Below, piece after piece: positions 1 through 4,616 of a stretch of DNA of 6,498 bases (positions are counted from its first letter, which is position 1; the number at the start of each line of letters is the position of its first letter). The stretch is taken from assembly GCA_026709725.1 (NCBI GenBank), contig JAPOSK010000082.1, positions 1 to 6,498 on the forward strand, in the 5' to 3' direction. Made by a program: the position numbers and the translations under genes. The stretch comes from Paracoccaceae bacterium (lineage in GTDB: Bacteria; Pseudomonadota; Alphaproteobacteria; Rhodobacterales; Rhodobacteraceae). Under the pieces are notes generated by a model that was given only the letters and a program-made list of their open reading frames with translations, made no database searches and had not been told where the DNA came from.

Positions 1-2
1 CG

Positions 3-71
3 CCACCGCCGCCGCCTCCGCCGCCACCGCCGCCGCCTCCGCCGCCACCGCCGCCACCGCCGCCACCGCCT
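3..71 (+). repeat. Polyproline tract 1 (at least 23 Pro, cut by window edge)
   Basis: All 23 codons are CCG, CCA or CCT. Two copies of a 21-bp unit (CCA CCG CCG CCG CCT CCG CCG) are followed by 9-bp CCA CCG CCG units. The tract continues beyond the left edge. Confidence 0.95.
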
Positions 72-1046
72 GTGGAGGAGTGTCAACCGACTTGTGGAAC
101 TTGGAGTCCGTTTGGGCCTTGGAGTGCCTGTGTAAATGGAACCCGATCGCAAACTAGAACCAGAAGGTGTGTTTACGATCCAGAGCCTGGGCAAGATTGT
201 CCACCTGACTATACAGAGACAGATACTCAAACGGAAAATTGCACGGCTCCGCCGCCTCCACCTCCGCCGCCACCACCGCCGCCACCACCTCCGCCACCGC
301 CACCGACATGCACTTATTCGGCGTGGGTAAATGACGGAGCGCCCTATAGTTGCGAAAACATAGGACGGGGAAGACAAGAATGTCTACAAGATCAAACCCG
401 AACCGTTCTAACAGGAACAAATTGTCCCGGGCCTTTGACCCAGACAATTTCAGTGTTCTCGGGAACTCCGCCTCCGCCTCCGCCGCCTCCGCCGCCACCG
501 CCGCCGCCTCCGCCGCCACCGCCGCCGCCTCCGCCGCCACCGCCGCCGCCTCCAACGTGTACAAGAGGCCCGTGGACAAACTCAGGCGCTCCGTATGGGT
601 ATTCTCCCGCAACAAGCACAGTGTGTTCTGGAGAAACGTTCACCCAGACTGGAAGTCAAGATCAGACACGAACTGTTTCTAGTGGCTGTCCTGCCAACAC
701 ACCAACAAGCAGGACGGTGAGGGTGACAAGATCAGCTACGGGCACAAGAAATTGCCCACCACCTCCGCCGCCACCGCCGCCACCGCCGCCACCGCCGCCT
801 CCGCCGCCACCGCCGCCTCCGCCGCCGCCTCCGACTTGCGTTACGGGCGCATGGGTTCTTGGTTCTCCTTACGATGTGGAAACCGGATTTGGACCTTGCA
901 TTAGGGGCATTCAAAGGCAAAACATACAAGTGCTGCGAGACGATACGCGCACCGTGACCCCCGCCGGATGCGCAGACAGCAGAAGAACCGTGCAAGTTAC
1001 CCGACGGGTGGAAACCAGAAGTTGCAGCGATGACGGATTGGATTAG
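3..1046 (+). CDS. Polyproline-rod protein with TSP1-like cysteine modules (5' partial)
   Basis: The frame is open from the window's left edge to the TAG at 1044-1046, so the N-terminus is missing. The GTG at 72 is not the start: the 23 codons before it (3-71) are all proline in the same frame. Layout: Pro rod (at least 23), module 1 (72-248), Pro19, module 2 (306-467), Pro29, module 3 (555-755), Pro26, module 4 (834-1043). Module 1 has the thrombospondin type 1 look: W-x5-WSAC, then TRTRRC, then spaced cysteines. Modules 2-4 share a C-x4-W opening and a D[QD]TRTV segment followed by a cysteine. Polyproline forms a stiff PPII helix, so a beads-on-rods extracellular or virion stalk is likely. 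Host EF-P would probably be needed to translate it. The function is inferred; a bacterial surface protein is the alternative. The reading frame is certain, the role is not. Confidence 0.88.
   Translation, partial: PPPPPPPPPPPPPPPPPPPPPPPVEECQPTCGTWSPFGPWSACVNGTRSQTRTRRCVYDPEPGQDCPPDYTETDTQTENCTAPPPPPPPPPPPPPPPPPPPTCTYSAWVNDGAPYSCENIGRGRQECLQDQTRTVLTGTNCPGPLTQTISVFSGTPPPPPPPPPPPPPPPPPPPPPPPPPPPPPTCTRGPWTNSGAPYGYSPATSTVCSGETFTQTGSQDQTRTVSSGCPANTPTSRTVRVTRSATGTRNCPPPPPPPPPPPPPPPPPPPPPPPPPPTCVTGAWVLGSPYDVETGFGPCIRGIQRQNIQVLRDDTRTVTPAGCADSRRTVQVTRRVETRSCSDDGLD
249..305 (+). repeat. Polyproline tract 2 (19 Pro)
   Basis: Nineteen proline codons lie between TSP1-like module 1 and module 2. The codon order is less regular than in the other tracts, which suggests an older or more diverged array. 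It contains no CCC codon. Confidence 0.95.
468..554 (+). repeat. Polyproline tract 3 (29 Pro, 21-bp period)
   Basis: Twenty-nine proline codons. From 486 the unit CCT CCG CCG CCA CCG CCG CCG is repeated three times exactly (CCT at 486, 507, 528 and 549), which indicates recent tandem expansion. It is the longest rod in the window. Confidence 0.95.
756..833 (+). repeat. Polyproline tract 4 (26 Pro, 9-bp period)
   Basis: Twenty-six proline codons, mostly as 9-bp CCG CCG CCA or CCG CCG CCT units. It separates cysteine modules 3 and 4 and contains no CCC codon. Confidence 0.95.
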
Positions 1047-1066
1047 ATTTGCAAATTGGTTATACT
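1038..1066 (+). promoter_or_regulatory. Candidate sigma70-type promoter
   Basis: TTGGAT (1038-1043, 4 of 6 to the -35 consensus) and TATACT (1061-1066, 5 of 6 to the -10 consensus) are separated by exactly 17 nt. The site overlaps the stop codon of the polyproline gene. Transcription would begin near 1073, leaving a short leader before the Shine-Dalgarno and ATG at 1108. It would drive the Ig-like, dioxygenase and glycosyltransferase-like genes. This is sequence match only. Confidence 0.45.
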
Positions 1067-1095
1067 AGATGTTAATTAAAAGTTGCCAACGCAAC

Positions 1096-1100
1096 AGGAG
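1096..1100 (+). promoter_or_regulatory. Ribosome binding site fixing the start at 1108
   Basis: AGGAG sits 7 nt before the ATG at 1108. The upstream in-frame ATG at 1069 has no such site and overlaps the predicted transcription start zone, so 1108 is preferred. Confidence 0.8.
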
Positions 1101-1107
1101 ACCAAAA

Positions 1108-1647
1108 ATGATTCAAATTGAAGAAGGCAATTATGTTTATTGGAGGCATCGTCCTTCGGCGGATGTTGTAACATCAAACGATGTTGCAATTTGCACAGTG
1201 GAAGATGTGCCAGAATCAAGCGCGGATCATAGCGAGGGATTGCGCATATTGCGAGGCGTTTCTTCCGGAAAAACCACTCTCACCTTAGCGTTTAACAACA
1301 ACGACCCCGACGTTGTTATAGATGTTGTTATCGAAAGCCAAAGGGATCAACAATTGATTCTTCCCACTATTCAAATTAACGGACCAACCACATTGCAGGT
1401 CGGAGAGACGGGCAATTATACCTGTCAAGTTGTGGGAGGACGTTACACCAGTGTTATTCTCTATAACTGGAGTTGTTTGGGAACAGGTCAGAGTGGACCC
1501 AGCGCCAGTGTGGATACAACAGGACGAAGAGAAGGCACGTATCAGCTTTGTTGCACTGTTCAACTGCAATTAGATATTGAGGGAGAATTGCCAATTATAA
1601 GAAGCACAGCCGGAAGCGTTCTTGTTTTAATTGAGGAACCCGATTGA
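1108..1647 (+). CDS. Ig-like domain protein, probable virion or surface accessory
   Basis: 179 aa from the ATG with the strong Shine-Dalgarno. Two beta-rich parts are visible. Residues about 1-77 resemble a bacterial Ig-like (BIG2-type) fold, with an LRILRGVSSGKTTLTL segment like the usual 'G..sG.atit' turn. Residues about 86-177 look like a second Ig/PKD-type domain: PTIQINGPTTLQVGETGNYTC, then W121, then GTYQLCC, giving the classic C...W...Y/C core with Cys106 and Cys148/149 positioned for a possible B-F disulfide. There is no signal peptide or membrane segment. The stop overlaps the next start by one base, implying translational coupling to the dioxygenase gene. Ig-like domains often decorate phage particles and aid surface binding. 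That role is inferred from the family, not shown here. Confidence 0.85.
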   Translation: MIQIEEGNYVYWRHRPSADVVTSNDVAICTVEDVPESSADHSEGLRILRGVSSGKTTLTLAFNNNDPDVVIDVVIESQRDQQLILPTIQINGPTTLQVGETGNYTCQVVGGRYTSVILYNWSCLGTGQSGPSASVDTTGRREGTYQLCCTVQLQLDIEGELPIIRSTAGSVLVLIEEPD

Positions 1648-2756
1648 TGGCTATTGACTTACTCAAAATATCTGACTCTTGCGGTTGGCATATCGAAACC
1701 GGAACACAAAAGCGGGAGTGGTTAAACAATCACGCCTACAAATGCGGGCCGATATTGGATGCCAACAAATCCTGTCTCAACATGGTGCTGGATGAAGATA
1801 TTGTGTGTGAGTGGAATGGAGGCCCCAATCAGAACGATGCAAAAGTCCTGCAAGGGCCAGCCGATGCCAAGTTTGGCGTTGGAACAATTACCCTTCATCA
1901 ATCCTGGATTTGGAAAACCACTATCGACAAAGCCATCTTGCTGGGACCGCCCCCCAACCACGATGAGGTGGATTGGCGGATGATGGATGCCTGGGTTGAT
2001 TCCCACAAGTTGAATTATCCTTGGTTCCCAACCATACGCCTGCTCAAGCCGGGGAAACACACTATTCCCAAAGGCTCAGTGATAGGCGCAATTCGCGAAG
2101 TGTCCCCCCATTCCGCCCCGCCCTACTTTCTTGAAAAAAAAGCGGATGAGATCACTTCTCAACGCCACAAAAGGCTGGGGGCGAATCGAACCTCGGGAAG
2201 GGGCGCACCTGGATTCGTATGGCGCAAGCAAGCCCGCCGCCATGCAAATCTGGAACGCACGGGTGTTTGGCTTGATGTTTTGCAGGGCGACAAATGGCTG
2301 GAAAGGGATGAATGTGAAAACCTGATAAAGGGTTTTACCGACACAAACACGCAATGGCGGGAAAATGTTGAGGTTTGGTGGCCGGATAAAACCAAATACA
2401 GTTATCTTGCGGAAGCGTTTGACGATATTGGACTGGCTATCGAATCTGTTACGGGCATACCAGTTCAAATTGATAACCCCCATGTGGTCAGATGGAAGCC
2501 CGGCTCTTTTATGCCATTGCATATTGATATAGATGGGGGATATGAGCAACGTCAATGGGGCAGTTTGATATATCTAAACACCACTAAATCAGGAGGATTG
2601 ACAATCGTGCCAAGCAGAGAAATAGAGTCAACCCCGTTTATGGGCAGAATGATGGCGTGGCCCGCCGGAACAACGCCCCACAGCGTTACCGAAGTTGAAC
2701 AAGACCGCTACACCGCCATTTGCTGGTGGGGGGCAAAACCCGTTAAGGTGAAATGA
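1647..2756 (+). CDS. DUF6065-like / 2OG-Fe(II) dioxygenase (prolyl-4-hydroxylase-like) fusion
   Basis: 369 aa from the ATG at 1647. The TTG one codon earlier is the weaker start; GAGGA at 1633-1637 lies 9 nt before the ATG. Residues about 1-155 resemble DUF6065 proteins: a CEWNGGPN segment (54-61), KFGVGTITLH (75-84), a GPPP turn (100-103) and a late beta stretch. A basic linker (about 164-205) follows. Residues about 205-363 form a double-stranded beta-helix dioxygenase: RWKPGSFMPLHID gives the HxD iron ligands His292 and Asp294, then SLIYLNTTKSGGLTIVP, then the distal His345, and Arg354 nine residues later for 2-oxoglutarate. The distal-His-to-Arg spacing equals that of prolyl hydroxylases. 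All catalytic residues are present. The substrate is unknown; the neighbouring polyproline protein is a candidate. Confidence 0.88.
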   Translation: MAIDLLKISDSCGWHIETGTQKREWLNNHAYKCGPILDANKSCLNMVLDEDIVCEWNGGPNQNDAKVLQGPADAKFGVGTITLHQSWIWKTTIDKAILLGPPPNHDEVDWRMMDAWVDSHKLNYPWFPTIRLLKPGKHTIPKGSVIGAIREVSPHSAPPYFLEKKADEITSQRHKRLGANRTSGRGAPGFVWRKQARRHANLERTGVWLDVLQGDKWLERDECENLIKGFTDTNTQWRENVEVWWPDKTKYSYLAEAFDDIGLAIESVTGIPVQIDNPHVVRWKPGSFMPLHIDIDGGYEQRQWGSLIYLNTTKSGGLTIVPSREIESTPFMGRMMAWPAGTTPHSVTEVEQDRYTAICWWGAKPVKVK

Positions 2757-2757
2757 A

Positions 2758-3462
2758 ATGATTAAGTACACGAACTATCTTAGTCCTTTTCATCATGAGT
2801 TTAATAACCTAGCTCCTGGAACAGTGCTATCGGCCATTGATTTGGGAATGGAAGTGATAATAGACTGCCACCCTGACTTTCATATTCCCAGCCATATTAG
2901 GTCATTGCGGGGCTTAACCATACGCCCTCGAAAAATTGAAGATTATTCTAGCGTTACCACAAACTTCACTATTCCACGGTTTCTTGAGTTACCCGCCTTG
3001 TTGCGGGAGCATGGTGATGTTTTGCTAACCGATTTTGATACGGTGCTGCGTTGTGTGCCGCCCAAGGAAAACAGGCTTGTGTTTTGGAATAACAGCAATT
3101 TCGATGAAGATCCGAGATGCAATTTGAGCACATGGGAAGGCGAGGGCCATAGAATTATGGCGAATCATGTTTCAATGGTGGGCAAGGTGGGTTTGGCTTT
3201 TGCGGAAGCGGTTGTTGAAACCATACACGAAATGCCGCGGAGGGACAGGGATAGGTGGTATTCCGATCAAGTCGCCTTGTGGCGGGCTTGGGCAAACAAG
3301 GGGCCGTGGCCGGACATTCACCACCAGCCAAATGCTTACTTCGGATTGGAGTTCAAAGACCGCCCCGGTGTGCCTTTGACGCATCCCAGAACTCACCAAG
3401 AGAAACATGGGGGGCCGTGGGTTGAATACACCCGCGAGTATCAAGATCGCTGGCACAGATAG
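2758..3462 (+). CDS. Putative GT-A-like glycosyltransferase with DXD motif
   Basis: 234 aa. AAGGTG (2745-2750) precedes the ATG by 7 nt, and the gene starts one base after the dioxygenase stop, so the two are almost certainly co-translated. The N-terminal half reads as an alpha/beta domain: TVLSAIDLGMEVIIDCH (22-38), then DVLLTDFDTVLRCVP (87-101), a hydrophobic strand ending in the DFD motif at 92-94, as in nucleotide-sugar GT-A enzymes that bind a metal through DXD. WYSDQVALW (167-175) resembles the downstream 'D-Q' segment seen in many such enzymes, and several histidines lie near the C-terminus (H209, H213, H217). It is short for a complete GT-A enzyme but within the range of small ones. 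There is no membrane anchor. The family call rests on motifs alone; an unrelated DXD-bearing fold is possible. Confidence 0.7.
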   Translation: MIKYTNYLSPFHHEFNNLAPGTVLSAIDLGMEVIIDCHPDFHIPSHIRSLRGLTIRPRKIEDYSSVTTNFTIPRFLELPALLREHGDVLLTDFDTVLRCVPPKENRLVFWNNSNFDEDPRCNLSTWEGEGHRIMANHVSMVGKVGLAFAEAVVETIHEMPRRDRDRWYSDQVALWRAWANKGPWPDIHHQPNAYFGLEFKDRPGVPLTHPRTHQEKHGGPWVEYTREYQDRWHR

Positions 3463-3465
3463 CCC

Positions 3466-3476
3466 AACCCTTTGAT
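3466..3476 (+). repeat. 11-bp direct repeat, copy 1 (AACCCTTTGAT)
   Basis: It lies just after the stop of the glycosyltransferase-like gene and just before the AAGGAG ribosome site of the next gene. An identical 11-mer occurs at 3841-3851, also at a gene end. Its function is unknown. Confidence 0.6.
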
Positions 3477-3488
3477 AAGGAGTTTATC

Positions 3489-3842
3489 ATGAGCACACAC
3501 AGAACAGACGCGGGCAGCATAACCCCCCCCCCCTTATCCCGCCCAACGCACTGGTTAAAATGGACCGATGCCCGTGGCGGCGAGTTTGAATTGCAACGGA
3601 TTAACTACAACCAAGCGCCCGATCGCTGGTACGAGGTGGTTTGCAACGGGCATCATCCGTGGGAGATTCGCTGCCACCTATCACACAGACAGGGAGTAAG
3701 CGATTTGCAATGGCAAAGCCGCGCAAGCGGCGGACAGTGGAGGGCTTTAACCCAATCAAATGAAATCTTTGGGGTGAACACGAGCACTCTCGGTTTGCTC
3801 TCACTGCCCCCAAATACGGAGTATCGCTTGGTTGTAAGCTAA
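3489..3842 (+). CDS. Small hypothetical protein with a poly-C tract near its start
   Basis: 117 aa. AAGGAG (3477-3482) lies 6 nt before the ATG, so the gene is well supported although I do not recognise it. It has many Trp, His and Arg residues (HWLKW, DRWYEVVCNGHHPWEIRCH, LQWQSRASGGQWRAL) and ends in SLPPNTEYRLVVS, which looks like the last strands of a fibronectin type III-like fold (L-x-P-x-T-x-Y). The two cysteines, at 52 and 62, could pair. There is no signal peptide or membrane helix. Codons 12-15 (Thr-Pro-Pro-Pro) are read through an 11-C homopolymer. One C fewer or more would end translation after about 22 or 33 residues, so expression could be switched by slippage. The Fn3 resemblance is weak; a role as a small virion accessory is inference. 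Confidence 0.75.
   Translation: MSTHRTDAGSITPPPLSRPTHWLKWTDARGGEFELQRINYNQAPDRWYEVVCNGHHPWEIRCHLSHRQGVSDLQWQSRASGGQWRALTQSNEIFGVNTSTLGLLSLPPNTEYRLVVS
3523..3533 (+). repeat. C11 homopolymer inside a coding region
   Basis: Eleven consecutive C bases span codons 12-15 of the small protein gene. With 10 C the frame reaches TAA at 3556-3558; with 12 C it reaches TGA at 3587-3589. Tracts of this kind are typical of slipped-strand phase variation but are also prone to sequencing error. Confidence 0.9.
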
Positions 3843-3851
3843 CCCTTTGAT
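3841..3851 (+). repeat. 11-bp direct repeat, copy 2 (AACCCTTTGAT)
   Basis: It is identical to 3466-3476 and overlaps the stop codon of the small protein gene (TAA 3840-3842). Both copies sit at gene ends. Confidence 0.6.
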
Positions 3852-3975
3852 TTCAAATCGCTTTTTCTCCCCACAACTTTTTTTTGCAAAAATCGCTTGC
3901 ATCGAAATCCCGTCCGCGTTAGGCTAAAGCCAACTTCACTCTTTCAGTGCGCATTGCGCTCGGGGATCGCAAGTT
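3843..3975. other. Intergenic gap, composition boundary, no clear promoter or terminator
   Basis: This is the longest non-coding stretch in the window. It holds pyrimidine-rich runs (a T8 run at 3878-3885), a perfect 12-nt palindrome TTTTTGCAAAAA (3881-3892) and an 11-nt palindrome GCGCATTGCGC (3949-3959). The best promoter-like pair, TTGCAT (3897-3902) with TAGGCT (3920-3925) at 17 nt, matches only 3 of 6 in each box. No GC-rich hairpin precedes a T run, so there is no convincing intrinsic terminator. Genes before the gap look AT-richer than those after it. Confidence 0.5.
3949..3959. promoter_or_regulatory. Short palindrome upstream of the Ig-like gene
   Basis: GCGCA-T-TGCGC is a perfect 11-nt inverted repeat ending 16 nt before the ATG at 3976. 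It could be a protein-binding site or a small RNA hairpin affecting that start, or it could be chance. Confidence 0.25.
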
Positions 3976-4614
3976 ATGAGCCGCTCGAATTGGACACCGG
4001 GGATTGAGACAACAGCCCACCCGATTCGCTTGCTAAGCGCGGCCATCCCCGCGGGCGGGCAGGCCCTTTTGGACATTCGCTCCTGCGGATGGAGCGCCCA
4101 TGCCCCGGGATGGACCCTGACCACCGACGACAGCGCAACCGCCACCCTGTTCGGCAGCAATGTCGAATCCCCCGGAGATGATGATTGGATTCCAAGCGCA
4201 ACCAACGACACCGTAAAGCCGGGAGAACAAATTCAAGACGTTGAGGCAGGCCCCGTTGCCTGGCTGCGCTTTGCCAGCGAGGGCGGCGTGTCAACGCTCA
4301 ATTTTGCGTACCTGGGCGATGTTAAAAGCTACCTGTCAAACGTCGGTCCGGTTTTATCGCTAACAGAAAGCGCGTTGTCCATCCCAAATGACATACCGTA
4401 CGATCTGTCAGTGCATGACTTCCTCGACAGCGACCAAGCGAATTTAGTCTTTGCAATCTCAACAAGCGATAGCGGCGTGTTTACCGTTCTGACGATCGGC
4501 GACACCACAACCATCACCCCAAGAAATCCGGGAACCGCGAACCTGCTAATCCTGGGAACAAACATCGCGGGCGGTTCAACGTCTGTGCAAATTGAAGTAA
4601 CGGTTGAGGCTTAG
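3976..4614 (+). CDS. Ig-like domain protein, probable virion structural protein
   Basis: 212 aa. The ATG at 3976 is the only reasonable start: no start codon lies between it and the in-frame stop at 3925. The ribosome site is weak (GGGGA at 3962-3966, 9 nt away). Residues 1-120 are an unrecognised beta-rich part (LSAAIPAGGQALLDIRSCGW, then TTDDSATATLFG, then an EAGPVAWLRFASEGG stretch). Residues about 126-212 look like a complete Ig/cadherin-like domain: VLSLTESALSIPND, PYDLSVHDFLDSDQANL, VFTVLTIGDTTTITPRNPGT, ending QIEVTVEA. This matches the general bacterial pattern in which a 'D-x-D' turn, a 'sVftv' strand and an 'itp...GtA' strand are followed by a final strand. It is followed two bases later by the large repeat protein gene, so the two are probably co-expressed. 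Its role as a decoration or attachment protein is inferred. Confidence 0.83.
   Translation: MSRSNWTPGIETTAHPIRLLSAAIPAGGQALLDIRSCGWSAHAPGWTLTTDDSATATLFGSNVESPGDDDWIPSATNDTVKPGEQIQDVEAGPVAWLRFASEGGVSTLNFAYLGDVKSYLSNVGPVLSLTESALSIPNDIPYDLSVHDFLDSDQANLVFAISTSDSGVFTVLTIGDTTTITPRNPGTANLLILGTNIAGGSTSVQIEVTVEA
4606..4609 (+). promoter_or_regulatory. Ribosome binding site for the large repeat protein
   Basis: GAGG lies 7 nt before the ATG at 4617, inside the last codons of the preceding gene. It supports 4617 as the start of a frame with no visible stop. Confidence 0.7.
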
Positions 4615-4616
4615 CG

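Noticed and set aside
392..643. Antisense polyglycine and polyalanine frames across the proline tracts
   Set aside because: They are the mirror of CCG-rich repeats. They lack ribosome sites, and the + strand frame explains the cysteine modules.
3..833. CRISPR array or other spacer-repeat system in the regular repeats
   Set aside because: The repeats are in-frame proline codons with a 9- or 21-bp period and no unique spacers.
72..1046. GTG at 72 as the start of the polyproline gene
   Set aside because: The 23 codons upstream are in frame and all proline, matching the later rods. The gene simply enters from beyond the left edge, and no ribosome site precedes 72.
1069..1107. Upstream ATG at 1069 as the start of the Ig-like gene
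   Set aside because: It has no ribosome site and overlaps the predicted transcription start region, while the ATG at 1108 has AGGAG at 7 nt.
2176..2205. tRNA-like T-arm on the - strand (GGTTCGATTCG)
   Set aside because: The loop matches the tRNA consensus but the flanking stem does not pair (mismatches inside the five base pairs), no other arms are visible, and the stretch lies inside the coding linker of the dioxygenase gene.
3832..3885. Intrinsic terminator after the small gene
   Set aside because: Only weak AT-rich pairings (AAGC/GCTT and TTTG/CAAA) can be drawn before the T runs. There is no GC-rich stem.
3897..3925. Promoter TTGCAT-N17-TAGGCT before the gene at 3976
   Set aside because: Only 3 of 6 bases match in each box. 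It is recorded within the intergenic feature but not called.
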